64,000 nt of DNA from a virus: IMG/VR virus record IMGVR_UViG_3300020445_000983, positions 20,880 to 84,879 of that record. The stretch is one strand, 5' to 3'. A model generated the notes under the pieces. It did not search any database. It worked only from the letters and a program-made list of their open reading frames with translations, and was not told where the DNA came from. Made by a program: the position numbers and the translations under genes. Shown here in pieces: positions 53,416 through 62,922 of this stretch; within the stretch, counting starts at the first letter, position 1; every line of letters starts with the position of its first letter.

Positions 53416-54387
53416 TTAAGGTAATTTGTAACCGAATACAATGACACCAGTTTCACCGTTACAGTCACCAGCACCATTGCGTCTACCATTAGGATCACTA
53501 CCTGGTGAACAGTTACTACCTGCCCAAGTACCTCCTCCTAATCCTTGTCCTGTGAGATCTCCCTCATCAGCACCTGCCCAATTGGATCCACCACCGCCAC
53601 CAGCAGCACCATTGCAGTCACAACCTGGATTACCACCGCAATTTCCTGCACGATATCCACCGCCACCGCCACCTCCTCCAGAGGCATCGTTACCTGGTCT
53701 TCCACACTCATCACCATTTGAGTCACCATTATTTCCAGTCGCTCCACCTTGAGATCCACACTGTCCGTTGGATCCTCTTTGACCACCAGCACCACCGTGA
53801 CCTGCACCACTACATCCTTCTCTACCTCCTCCACCGCCGCCACCAGCACCGACGAGTTTCACATTACCCATACCCCAACCATTTAGGAAGACCATAGAAG
53901 CAGCACCGCCTCCACCTCCTCCAGCAGAGCATCCACTACAAGAAGCGTGAGTACCATTACCACCTGTACCATATCCTGAACTATTAGAACCGCCGCCACC
54001 GCCGCCCCAACATCCATAACATCCATTACCTCCACCACCGCCTCTACCGACAGCAGTGTACAATATATTTCCTGCCTCTACAGTAATGGTAGTACGAGCA
54101 CTACCTCCACCGCCTCCATTATTTCCTCCTTGACCACCTCTTCCACCAGCAGCACCCCACGCCCAAATGGTAATAGCACCACCTGCACTAATATTTAACT
54201 GTGAGGTTCCACCTGATTGAAATCTATGAAATCTATAAGTTCCGTCTGCAAATCCTTCGTTCCACTCAGAACCACCAGATGCTTGTACATAACTGAATGA
54301 TGCTCCTCCACCCCCACCTTGACCACCTGTTGCACTAGGTCCAGAGGCAGTAGGAATGAATTTTGCACTCATACCAAAACGTCCCAT
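53416..54387 (-). CDS. Cys- and Gly-rich tail adhesin candidate
   Basis: 323 residues. After a short lead (MGRFGMSAKFIPTASGP) and a beta segment FADGTYRFHRFQSGGTSQLN, most of the protein is Gly-rich with runs of Gly and 12 Cys (NGCYGCWGG, HASCSGCSAGG, AGNCGGNPGCDCNG). The end GETGVIVFGYKLP matches the usual end of phage Gly-rich fibre proteins. AAGGAG precedes the ATG. It probably forms a polyglycine-type tip; the Cys could form disulfides or bind metal. Confidence 0.75.
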   Translation of the reverse strand: MGRFGMSAKFIPTASGPSATGGQGGGGGASFSYVQASGGSEWNEGFADGTYRFHRFQSGGTSQLNISAGGAITIWAWGAAGGRGGQGGNNGGGGGSARTTITVEAGNILYTAVGRGGGGGNGCYGCWGGGGGGSNSSGYGTGGNGTHASCSGCSAGGGGGGAASMVFLNGWGMGNVKLVGAGGGGGGGREGCSGAGHGGAGGQRGSNGQCGSQGGATGNNGDSNGDECGRPGNDASGGGGGGGGYRAGNCGGNPGCDCNGAAGGGGGSNWAGADEGDLTGQGLGGGTWAGSNCSPGSDPNGRRNGAGDCNGETGVIVFGYKLP

Positions 54388-54397
54388 ATTTTACTCC

Positions 54398-55252
54398 TTA
54401 AGGTACATCGTAATTACCACCCGATCCCAATACTGTGAAAGGTTGGGTGTCATACTGTTGGTTAATAATAGCAAGGGAACATACAGCAACTTTCTTGTCC
54501 TGACCAGGTTGTGAACCACCTGCCCAGAGTATAGTATGTCCGTTACCGTTGATATTTAGTCCACTAGGTAGTCCTGAACCACCCATATCATAAACAATTA
54601 CGGTGATACCGTAACCACAAGATTCATAAGGAACATTATTTAATGATAACGTAAAGTTACCACCACCTGTCTTATTGATCCAGATTACGTTATTATCGTT
54701 AAAGTCGTGTGTTACGTTACCACTAGAGTTATAATATGTTATCGATTCTTTTGTCTCACTGAAATGTAGTATTCCAGTTGATGTAATATGTCCTGACGTA
54801 ATATCTACAAATTGTGCGTATGATAGGTCATCGTCTCCAAGTAATGTCCAAGATGCGTCTGTCTCAATGGTTACTGTAAATCCGTTCGCAATTTCTATTG
54901 GACCAGCAGTAAAACCATTTGTAAATTCTGCTCCACCGTTAAAGACAGGACCAATTGTTATATTTTCTTGTATCGTTGTACCGTTGGTTCTAATGATTGA
55001 ACCTTCACCTAATGAAGGACCACCTCCACCAACGTCATCCCATCCTGGGTTACCAGCATTGGCATCTGCCTTATAGATCTGTGCCATATCCTCGGTACTG
55101 TTGTACACGAGAGTACCATAGGCAGGAGTTCCCAGAGCATTTATCTGAGACTGATTTAATGGTGGTAAGTTTAATTGTTCTGAGATTGACCAGGCAGTAA
55201 CTAGACCTCTAGTCGCTGCTTGTATCTGACCTTCTCTTATTTTAGTTGTCAT
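54398..55252 (-). CDS. Tail-fibre-like virion protein
   Basis: 284 residues. N-terminus MTTKIREGQIQAATRGLVTA, then a segment typical of cyanophage fibre proteins (YGTLVYNSTEDMAQIYKADA), a Gly hinge (DDVGGGGPSLGEG) and a beta-rich C-terminal half. CTAAATAG lies just upstream. Adjacent to the large structural gene at 58852 and the Gly-rich genes, so probably part of the fibre. Confidence 0.7.
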   Translation of the reverse strand: MTTKIREGQIQAATRGLVTAWSISEQLNLPPLNQSQINALGTPAYGTLVYNSTEDMAQIYKADANAGNPGWDDVGGGGPSLGEGSIIRTNGTTIQENITIGPVFNGGAEFTNGFTAGPIEIANGFTVTIETDASWTLLGDDDLSYAQFVDITSGHITSTGILHFSETKESITYYNSSGNVTHDFNDNNVIWINKTGGGNFTLSLNNVPYESCGYGITVIVYDMGGSGLPSGLNINGNGHTILWAGGSQPGQDKKVAVCSLAIINQQYDTQPFTVLGSGGNYDVP

Positions 55253-55272
55253 TCGTCAGATGCCTTTGTTAG

Positions 55273-55280
55273 CTATTTAG
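55273..55280 (-). promoter_or_regulatory. Candidate late promoter CTAAATAG
   Basis: CTAAATAG on the minus strand, overlapping the stop of the gene at 55277 and 21 bases before the ATG at 55252. Confidence 0.5.
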
Positions 55281-58200
55281 ATTACCAGTTCCCTAATCTG
55301 GATCACGTCGGTAGCAGCAGGTGCTGTACCAATACTAAAGTCAACGGCATTACCTGTAACTGTATAGTCCAGACCTGGAATCTGTGCTACACCATTAAGG
55401 AATACGAGTACTGAATATGCTGTGTGACCAGGAGATATGGCAAAAGATGCTGTTGATCCATTACCTTGATATGTCACACCGTTATTGCTGTTGGCAACAC
55501 CTGTTGCAAGAGTGTATTTGTCAGCAGCACCATAATTACCTGTAACGTCTATGTTACCAGTGATGGCAACGTTACCTGTAATTCTCATTCTATTAGAAGC
55601 ATCTGGTGCTTCACCAATACCGTAGTTGGTGACACCACCAAATCTACGTGAAGTAATAGGTGCAGTATCGGTCATACCGAACTTGTACCATATACCTGTC
55701 TCATAGATCCAACCTAATGAATCACCTGCTTCCCAGTCTATATTATAAACTAGGTCACCATCATTAAATGCTAGTGCAGAGTCAACGTCAGGATTACCAG
55801 AACCATCATCTGATGCTAAGAATGTCTGTCTTAATACAGTACCATCATTATTAGAGTATGTTAGTAATAGTGTCTGGATGTTCTCTTGTGCATTGATTCT
55901 CTTCTGGAAGGTAACAGGACCTGAGAATACTGATTCTAACTGGTTAGATGCACCACCAATTACAGTTAATTTGTCAGTCAGAACAACCTCAGAAAATGTC
56001 TGAATGGTTGTGTTCTCTTCACCCAACACGTTAAGTTGAGCAATATCCTCGTTAGTGATCTGACCTGTAACTGGGTTGATAACCTGGTTACCAACGAATA
56101 GTTCACCATCACTGTTAACACCAGAGTAGTATGCAACTCCTGCTGATTCTTTCAGTGACTGTGACAGTCTAACCTGTTGTGGTGTTAGCACCTCCACCTG
56201 TGTAGATGGGAATGCAGTACTATAGTTACCTGGTCCGAAACCTAGGTACTCAAACGTATGTCCAGATGCTCTAAGGATAGAGTATCTTCGCAGTTCACAT
56301 AATATAGGTGCAACTGAGTTGTCAGCATTTAGTTTGAGTGCAATCTTTCTCTCTTCCTCATCACCTAGTCTTGCTGTTACTACTATATTATTAAGAGTAT
56401 TAGCAGTAGTATTGTATCCTAGGTTGTTTTCTGTCTCTAGTAGGAAGAATTGAGTACTTTCTTTTGTAACTGATAGTTGCTTATCCTCGTTAGGATTAGG
56501 TGAAGCACCATCAGTAGTTGTAACTCTACCTAAAATTTCATTATCAGCAATAGAGATAGAAGGAGCAGGGTCTGCTAGTGGGTTATCTCTGTCAAATGTA
56601 GGATAAACATCTACTTGGTTCTGTGAGAATGCGAAATCATCAAAGTTTGATGTAGCAGGAGATACGGATGCGTTCAAGAATGTTAGATAATATATACCAT
56701 CCTTAACACCACGTTCAAACTCCTGATATGTTTCTACCTCATAGATGTAGTATGTTTTATCATAGGCAGGTGAGTTTGTTTCACTAGATCTTGGTTGTAC
56801 CACGAAACCTGTAATAGGTACTCTAGGTACTGGGAATGAATCCTTGTCTAGTACATATCTGAAACGATAAATTCTATCCTTAAGGTCTCTTGCGTCTGGA
56901 ACTCTTCGAACAAATGTCGTAGGAGTAAATCCAAGGTTATTATATTGTGAGTTAGCAATCAGTGTAGTATAGATATCGTTATTTGCACTATCTACCTGAA
57001 CATACCAGTTAGACTGGTTCTGATCAAACTTGATTGGTGAAGCATCATCTCCAGGAGATGTACCTGTAACTTCTTTTCCAGAAGGATCAAACTTTGCACT
57101 ATGTGTTGTAGGTTCTTGTGCACCAGCAGCAATCAATAATACGTTAAGATTATCTGGTACCGTTGGTGAATCTCTTCTAGCACCTACAGTATAACCCTGT
57201 ACCTTACTTGGTGGTTTCGCATTCTGGTTGGTATATCCATATAAGAATAGTTTTGTTGGGTCTGCTGCTGCCTTGATCTTCTGTATATCTAATGTTACCC
57301 AGTTAATTGATATCTCTGGGACATCACTTAATGACTTAGGTGGTATAACGTGAGTGAGTTGACCCGCTTTATCCTTAGTAAACGATGCTGACTTAAATCC
57401 TTTTGATCTAAGAGAAGTGTTTCCAAAGTTTGAGTTTGAGTTCGTGATTGAGAGGTCTCCTCCACTATCAGAGAAGAAGTGGTCACCGAATCCAACGGCG
57501 AACACCGAGACGACCTGGATAAATGCGTCGTTACTTGCGTATATGTGTCTATTTCTCCAACCCTTACGATACTTGGACAGTCCATCGATGTGTGCACCTG
57601 AACCTGCTGCTTGTGCTTCATAGTTTCCAGTAGATGCGTTGTATTTAACAAATGCTCTATCGTCTTTCTGTAGTGAGATACCAGTAAACTGGGCAACAAC
57701 CATTGATTTGAAACCAGTTGCTTGAGCACCATCAGCGTGCATACCATTTATACCCCAAACTGATCTTAGTGAACAGTTGAATACATATGGAGATGCTGAG
57801 TCAACAGTGTCAATCTCAACTTTAACCAGTACGTTACTACCAATAGCATTACCTGTTGGTTCCGAGGACATCTGATAGGTAAACTGGTTACCCTGTGCAG
57901 ATGTTACAAGGAATGATCCATTATAAAGATTAGAGTCTGCCTCAGTTGGACCAGTAACACCAGCAATATTAACTGCAACACCAACAGAGAAACCGTGGTT
58001 GATCGGGTTATCTTGAATGTCAACAGTAAATGCTGTAGCAGTTTGTCCATTTCTAATAATCTGAGATACTCTAAATTCATCAGAAATTGGACCAACGATT
58101 CTGTTCTCTTCAACTCTTGCTTGTAATTGGTCTTGAGCGATAGTACCTGAAGTATCAGGAATTGTAGCGTATGCCTTCGAAATCTTTTGATAGTACAGAT

Positions 58201-58852
58201 CTAGGTCTGTAATATTAGCGTACTCAAAACAAGTTAACTTATGATGAGAAAAGTTTGGAGCAATAGTGTCAACAATATCAGGACGATAGTAAACTCCATT
58301 ATTGTCACCGTCAAAGAAAGACTGTTGCCAGAAATAACATCCACCAGTTAGTTTGAATATACCAGAGGCAGATGGTTCGTTAGCAGTTGTAATACCAAGT
58401 GATGCTTGTGTTGTAGGATATGGTACATATTTCGGTACTATCTTAGTACGACGTAAGTCAGATCCAACAACAGAACAACCTCTGGGAACAATGATTCCAC
58501 CGTTAACTGAGTTAAACTTATGGAGAATATTGTTAGAAGAGGTTAGATCGAAATTTGTATTTTCATCAAATGGTGTAATTTCAGTGTACTGTGCAGTACC
58601 AGGTCTATTATCAATTACATACTCAGAAGGATAGAGGTATATACTAAATGCGTCAAATTCGTCATTACTAAGTCCAACTCTATATGAAAATCTAGATACT
58701 TCAAGAAAGGCACGTTGTAACGTCTTAAATGGACGCAAAGCAGAGTTACCTCGGTTGTCGTATGCATCCGATGCATCAAAATCGTCGGGGTTGACGTATA
58801 TAATACGACCAGTCCTCGACGTGATGATATTCTTAAGACGGGTTAATGCCAT
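55277..58852 (-). CDS. Large virion structural protein, tail/fibre
   Basis: 1191 residues. The N-terminus (MALTRLKNIITSRTGRIIYV, then NPDDFDASDAYDNRGNSALR and PFKTLQRAFLEVSRFSYRVG) is a familiar start of large cyanophage structural proteins and, with later beta repeats, suggests a right-handed beta-helix part. The C-terminus VLVFLNGVAQIPGLDYTV, then VDFSIGTAPAATDVIQI is a module also found in the giant protein. Late promoter GATAAATA lies 24 bases upstream. Location in tail or fibre is inferred from neighbours. Confidence 0.75.
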   Translation of the reverse strand: MALTRLKNIITSRTGRIIYVNPDDFDASDAYDNRGNSALRPFKTLQRAFLEVSRFSYRVGLSNDEFDAFSIYLYPSEYVIDNRPGTAQYTEITPFDENTNFDLTSSNNILHKFNSVNGGIIVPRGCSVVGSDLRRTKIVPKYVPYPTTQASLGITTANEPSASGIFKLTGGCYFWQQSFFDGDNNGVYYRPDIVDTIAPNFSHHKLTCFEYANITDLDLYYQKISKAYATIPDTSGTIAQDQLQARVEENRIVGPISDEFRVSQIIRNGQTATAFTVDIQDNPINHGFSVGVAVNIAGVTGPTEADSNLYNGSFLVTSAQGNQFTYQMSSEPTGNAIGSNVLVKVEIDTVDSASPYVFNCSLRSVWGINGMHADGAQATGFKSMVVAQFTGISLQKDDRAFVKYNASTGNYEAQAAGSGAHIDGLSKYRKGWRNRHIYASNDAFIQVVSVFAVGFGDHFFSDSGGDLSITNSNSNFGNTSLRSKGFKSASFTKDKAGQLTHVIPPKSLSDVPEISINWVTLDIQKIKAAADPTKLFLYGYTNQNAKPPSKVQGYTVGARRDSPTVPDNLNVLLIAAGAQEPTTHSAKFDPSGKEVTGTSPGDDASPIKFDQNQSNWYVQVDSANNDIYTTLIANSQYNNLGFTPTTFVRRVPDARDLKDRIYRFRYVLDKDSFPVPRVPITGFVVQPRSSETNSPAYDKTYYIYEVETYQEFERGVKDGIYYLTFLNASVSPATSNFDDFAFSQNQVDVYPTFDRDNPLADPAPSISIADNEILGRVTTTDGASPNPNEDKQLSVTKESTQFFLLETENNLGYNTTANTLNNIVVTARLGDEEERKIALKLNADNSVAPILCELRRYSILRASGHTFEYLGFGPGNYSTAFPSTQVEVLTPQQVRLSQSLKESAGVAYYSGVNSDGELFVGNQVINPVTGQITNEDIAQLNVLGEENTTIQTFSEVVLTDKLTVIGGASNQLESVFSGPVTFQKRINAQENIQTLLLTYSNNDGTVLRQTFLASDDGSGNPDVDSALAFNDGDLVYNIDWEAGDSLGWIYETGIWYKFGMTDTAPITSRRFGGVTNYGIGEAPDASNRMRITGNVAITGNIDVTGNYGAADKYTLATGVANSNNGVTYQGNGSTASFAISPGHTAYSVLVFLNGVAQIPGLDYTVTGNAVDFSIGTAPAATDVIQIRELVI

Positions 58853-58875
58853 TTACTTAATGAACCTTATGTTTA

Positions 58876-58883
58876 TATTTATC
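58876..58883 (-). promoter_or_regulatory. Late promoter GATAAATA
   Basis: GATAAATA on the minus strand, 24 bases before the ATG at 58852 and just after the stop of the upstream gene. Confidence 0.65.
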
Positions 58884-58888
58884 CCGCC

Positions 58889-60790
58889 TTAAGGAGTGCT
58901 ACCTGCAGGGGGTTGATATTGAGTTTGACTATAGTCACCAACTTGATTCTCAAATCCATTAAGTTGGAAAGTAGCATTAGTATCAGATGCGTACACAACT
59001 ATGTGTGAACCAGGTCCGATAACAATACCCTTGTGCTCATTAGTGTCATTTGCAGCACAAGTCTTATCATAAAATAGGTAATCTTCATTTACTAAAGCAT
59101 TAGCATCAGTAACAGAACTAACCGTTGCTACTTGTCTTGTACCTATACCTTGAATAGGTGGAGTATCAACAAAGGTGTCACTACCAGCAAAAGGTGTAGT
59201 GTTGCCACCCCAAGTAATCGTCAGATCAGCAGAAACACCTTTGTTCCATTTCTGAACATAACCCCAAGCACCAGGTGTTGGTGATCCTAAGGTTTGAGTT
59301 GCAGTACCAACAACAAATGTGTTACCAGTTACAGGTGTACCACCTTCAACGTCATAAACGTATATTGAGTCAAAGACTGGATCCTGTACTACATCAATGT
59401 TTCCTGCATATCCTGCAGTACCATCAGCATAGTAGTATAGAGGGTCAGGAGTATTAGCAGTTATTGAAATTTCAATATATGCTGTACCTCCAGATCCTGC
59501 GGTACCGACCTTCGTTACACCTGTAGTAAATTCTGTACCAGCAGTAGGTGTAGCGTTTGTACCTTCGTTAACATCAGAGAATCTAAATGCTAAGGAAGAG
59601 TTACTAGCGTCTGATATGTCCCATCGATAAGTTCTATCCTTATCAACAGTAAACTGAGTATCAGGTATTATTTCTTCTCCTGCTGTTTCAGACCAAATAA
59701 ATCTACTCTGGAATCCAATGTTAGAAGTAACAGTTAATGTGAGAGGTGTATCTATAGTTGCACCACCAGCACCAGTTAATGTTTCCTCAGCAGTAAACCA
59801 TTTTGCAGCACCAGTAGCACCAGCAGTAGCAACCAATGGTGTAACAGTAGCACCATCGTTATGGTTCGCTGCTGTGGTTCCCCACTGTGCACGCTCAACT
59901 GTAAGGTCATTACCAGCAACAGCAGTACAAAGTAGAACTTCGTTACCTATAAGTATATGCTGTCCTGATACTACAGTAGTACCATTAGTAACAGTCACTG
60001 TTAAGTCAGTAGACTGATATACCTGACCCTCGTTAATAGTAGTTGTTGTTCCAGATGGAGTATATGCCTGAAGGTATTGACCAGGTGTATGTGCTACAGC
60101 AGTAGTACCAAATGTACCACGAGTAACAGTTACGGTAGCACCTCCTGTATTAGTTGGTGAGTTATAGAATGCGATACCAGTAATGGTTGCGACTTCAGCA
60201 GCAGCATTATCAGCATCAAACACAATATAATCATTCACTGCCATATTATCAGCAGTTGTAAATTTAATAGCAGTATCTCCTGAAGCAATATCATCAAGTT
60301 CTAGTGATATTGTTGAAGTACCAATACCACGGAAAACTCCAGCTAGACCAGACGTACCAGCAGTAATAGCCTCGCCACCAACGAATGTTCCAGAACCAGT
60401 TGTGGAGTCAATAAATAAGTCTCCTGTTCTCTTTACCTTTGTAGAATATGTGGTAGTTGTGGTAGTACGTACAACATCCCCTATACGTGCACTCCAGTTA
60501 CCTTGATCCGATACAACTCCCAAACCTGGTGTCGCAGTAGATTGCGTCAATCCTGGATTGAGTGCTAATTTATACTTTGTGATAGGGTTACCTTTCTTAA
60601 AGTCATAGGTGTTAGCATCAAGTGTTAAAACTTGACTGTAATCCTTATGTCCCACTCTATAGGTAATACCAGAACCAGATCTGTTGGCTACGTGTAACAC
60701 ACCACTGGTGGTTATTCCAATGTGAGAACTGTATAGTACCGTATTTGTTGTTGCTGCGGGGGATACGGCAGCGAGTCTTCCTGCTGTCAT
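58889..60790 (-). CDS. Virion structural protein
   Basis: 633 residues, Thr/Gly/Ala-rich and beta-rich. N-terminus MTAGRLAAVSPAATTNTVLY, with repeated units of the type VTVTRGTFGTTAVAHTPG and LTVERAQWGTTAANHNDG. The pattern VxRGxxGTTAxAHxxG is common in cyanophage structural proteins. It lies eight bases after the fibre gene at 60798. A role in tail or fibre assembly is likely. Confidence 0.7.
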   Translation of the reverse strand: MTAGRLAAVSPAATTNTVLYSSHIGITTSGVLHVANRSGSGITYRVGHKDYSQVLTLDANTYDFKKGNPITKYKLALNPGLTQSTATPGLGVVSDQGNWSARIGDVVRTTTTTTYSTKVKRTGDLFIDSTTGSGTFVGGEAITAGTSGLAGVFRGIGTSTISLELDDIASGDTAIKFTTADNMAVNDYIVFDADNAAAEVATITGIAFYNSPTNTGGATVTVTRGTFGTTAVAHTPGQYLQAYTPSGTTTTINEGQVYQSTDLTVTVTNGTTVVSGQHILIGNEVLLCTAVAGNDLTVERAQWGTTAANHNDGATVTPLVATAGATGAAKWFTAEETLTGAGGATIDTPLTLTVTSNIGFQSRFIWSETAGEEIIPDTQFTVDKDRTYRWDISDASNSSLAFRFSDVNEGTNATPTAGTEFTTGVTKVGTAGSGGTAYIEISITANTPDPLYYYADGTAGYAGNIDVVQDPVFDSIYVYDVEGGTPVTGNTFVVGTATQTLGSPTPGAWGYVQKWNKGVSADLTITWGGNTTPFAGSDTFVDTPPIQGIGTRQVATVSSVTDANALVNEDYLFYDKTCAANDTNEHKGIVIGPGSHIVVYASDTNATFQLNGFENQVGDYSQTQYQPPAGSTP

Positions 60791-60797
60791 TTGTTAA

Positions 60798-62123
60798 TTA
60801 CCAACCTGCTATAAAGTGTTGTTGTATTCTGAGTCTGCCACCCAGATCTGGTGCCGAAATTGGACCTCCGAATGCAACACCAACACTACCAACGTTTTCT
60901 GTTGATAGGAGTGTAGCATCTGCATTAGGGAACTTAATAGTTCTTGTACCTTCAAGATTACCTAGATCCAGGAATACCTGTTTCGTTTCATCAACACCAT
61001 CAATTAACTTAAGTTCCTTAATACTCTTGTTTTCGAGTACCTGTGTCGCTTTAGTTGTTACAAGTGTGTTATTTGAAAGTATATTTGTATTTAGTGATGC
61101 AGTAGGGAAGTCATATCTAAGTGTCTGTGCACCTTGAACTTCCGTCAGGTCAAAATAAACACGAGCGGTAGCATCTGCTTCCTTACTAAAGTAAGGTCCA
61201 GAGTACGTCTTGTTCTTTAAAATTTGTGTAGATTCCGTACCAGCAATAGTAAGAGACTGGTCTGGGAATTTTACAATTCTGTTAGTGGTGAGATCACCAG
61301 CATCTAATAATACTTCAGGTGTCGGGTTATTTGGATCACCAGAAGCGATATCTGATACAGTAGGGTTAATTAAATTCTTATTACTTATGTCCTGTTCTGT
61401 AATAGTATCAAGTATTGTACTCTGAGATGCAGAAGTACCATAATCAGGGAGTCTGTAGATGTGAGTTACAGGTGCTTCCCAAGAGTCAGTTTCAAATAGT
61501 GCTATCTTACCAGCATTTGATGAACCCACAATCTGTAGGTTACCATCCTGAATGATGATAGTCTTATTACTAATAGTCTGTGCGGTATCATTACCGATCA
61601 AAGTAGTAGAAGTAAAACTTCCTGTACTTGGTAAAGCAAACGTACGAATACCAGCACCAGTAGATACAGCAGATACCTCAAACTTTGCTTTCTTATCAGG
61701 GTTCTGATCGTCAGCAATGTAAAAGTTCGTATCAATTAACTCTGTTGGACCATTAACAAGGAATTTACCAGAACCCTGCGGTCGTAAATCAATGTTAACG
61801 TTAGCAGAGGTTGTATCACTTGCAATCAATCTAATAGTGGCAGATCCATCTGCGTTTCCCTGCTTCCTATAGTACATTGATGATGTACCAAAAGCGAGAC
61901 CTATCTCATCATATGCGGATTGATAGAGACCTGTGTCCCTGTCCAAATCAAAACAAAGTCCAGGAGCCGTCTGGGATCCCGCACTCACTCCTTTAAATAA
62001 CTGATTAATCTTTGCTTTCCTATTTGGAATCAAAGGATCAGAGATAACGACTGGCATAATTGCTTCGCCAGTAAGTACCTCATCAGCCAGAGTATCTAAT
62101 TGTGAAATTCTTTTTGTTCCCAC
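60798..62123 (-). CDS. Tail-fibre-like structural protein
   Basis: 441 residues. MGTKRISQLDTLADEVLTGE, then a segment typical of fibre shafts (GLCFDLDRDTGLYQSAYDEI, GLAFGTSSMYY) and repeated AQTISNKTI, TEQDISNKNL, ESTQILKNKTY and ATQVLENKSI motifs, which are known from phage fibre proteins. It is the first gene of the fibre transcript, with TATAAATA 29 bases upstream. Confidence 0.75.
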   Translation of the reverse strand: MGTKRISQLDTLADEVLTGEAIMPVVISDPLIPNRKAKINQLFKGVSAGSQTAPGLCFDLDRDTGLYQSAYDEIGLAFGTSSMYYRKQGNADGSATIRLIASDTTSANVNIDLRPQGSGKFLVNGPTELIDTNFYIADDQNPDKKAKFEVSAVSTGAGIRTFALPSTGSFTSTTLIGNDTAQTISNKTIIIQDGNLQIVGSSNAGKIALFETDSWEAPVTHIYRLPDYGTSASQSTILDTITEQDISNKNLINPTVSDIASGDPNNPTPEVLLDAGDLTTNRIVKFPDQSLTIAGTESTQILKNKTYSGPYFSKEADATARVYFDLTEVQGAQTLRYDFPTASLNTNILSNNTLVTTKATQVLENKSIKELKLIDGVDETKQVFLDLGNLEGTRTIKFPNADATLLSTENVGSVGVAFGGPISAPDLGGRLRIQQHFIAGW

Positions 62124-62151
62124 TTAGCTCAGGCAGTAGTTCGTACAACTT

Positions 62152-62159
62152 TATTTATA
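62152..62159 (-). promoter_or_regulatory. Late promoter TATAAATA
   Basis: Perfect late motif on the minus strand, 29 bases before the ATG at 62123. Confidence 0.7.
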
Positions 62160-62166
62160 CACGGTA

Positions 62167-62388
62167 TCATTTGCCTAAACTGGCAGCAGGGTGTGTTTTA
62201 TTAGATACAAAATTAGTTCCACGAATTAAGCAGAGCAAAGCAATACATTTTTGCCTAACTTCTGGTTTGCGTGATCCGATATCTTCGATTCTAGAAATCA
62301 GATCATTGTAAATTTCTGTAGGTGATTTATCACCCTCTACCGCCACTGTGATGTGCTCGGTTTCATCAATAATAACTGGACTAGGCAT
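62167..62388 (-). CDS. Small conserved hypothetical protein
   Basis: 73 residues, MPSPVIIDETEHITVAVEGD, then helical (YNDLISRIEDIGSRKPEVRQ) with two Cys near residue 50. It precedes the late promoter of the fibre genes. I recall similar cyanophage proteins; function unknown. Confidence 0.6.
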   Translation of the reverse strand: MPSPVIIDETEHITVAVEGDKSPTEIYNDLISRIEDIGSRKPEVRQKCIALLCLIRGTNFVSNKTHPAASLGK

Positions 62389-62506
62389 AAATTTTTGTTA
62401 GCAAGTGAGGATATTGTAGCCTATATAGTGTAGCATAAGGAGAACAAGATGATTTGAAATTACTTTGTAATTTTTCAATTCAAACATTCAACGGAGGCTA
62501 AATTCA

Positions 62507-62668
62507 ATGCATAACCTGTTATCACATAACCAATTAGCAAATTGGAACGCTGTAGATGAAGATGGTTACGATAATGACGATCAAATAAATGACTACTTCG
62601 ACTGCCTAATTGAGTGTGACGACAATCAGAGTTACTGCAGACGACTATGTAAGGAAGTGTTAGTTTGA
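62507..62668 (+). CDS. Small conserved cyanophage protein
   Basis: 53 residues, MHNLLSHNQLANWNAVDEDG, then DYFDCLIECDDNQSYCRRLC with four Cys. GGAGG nine bases before the ATG supports it. I recognise the pattern (NLLSHxQL...DYFxCLIECDDxxxxCxRxCxxxL) as recurrent in marine cyanophages and picocyanobacteria; function unknown. Convergent with the membrane protein gene, overlapping by nine bases. Confidence 0.8.
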   Translation: MHNLLSHNQLANWNAVDEDGYDNDDQINDYFDCLIECDDNQSYCRRLCKEVLV

Positions 62669-62884
62669 CTTCCTAATTAATTCACTCAGAGAAAGTCCCA
62701 GTCTATCAACTGAATCTGCCATTTGTCTGTATCCCGTACCTACATAGACCTGACCACTTGTAACAGCAACGGCACAGATACCCCAGAACCAGTAATACCA
62801 CTTGGACTTTACCTGATGTTTTTTTAACCATTTTAAGGTGGGAGATTCGCTCCCATCTTTTTTTGTCTGTTGAAAAAGAGCCAT
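62660..62884 (-). CDS. Small membrane protein
   Basis: 74 residues. Basic N-terminal half (KWLKKHQVKSKWYYW), then one membrane segment, WYYWFWGICAVAVTSGQVYV, and a polar tail (DRLGLSLSELIRKSN). One-pass inner-membrane protein by appearance, N-terminus likely inside. Function unknown. Confidence 0.65.
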   Translation of the reverse strand: MALFQQTKKDGSESPTLKWLKKHQVKSKWYYWFWGICAVAVTSGQVYVGTGYRQMADSVDRLGLSLSELIRKSN

Positions 62885-62894
62885 TTCTAAAGGT

Positions 62895-62902
62895 AATAAA
62901 TA
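62895..62902 (+). promoter_or_regulatory. Plus-strand late promoter AATAAATA
   Basis: AATAAATA 20 bases before the ATG at 62923; the only late-type motif found on the plus strand in front of a gene. Confidence 0.45.
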
Positions 62903-62922
62903 ATTTTAGTAGATTCTATATT

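Noticed and set aside
53441-53752. Plus-strand Pro-rich open frame
   Set aside because: It is the antisense of the glycine-rich adhesin; Gly codons read backwards give Pro.
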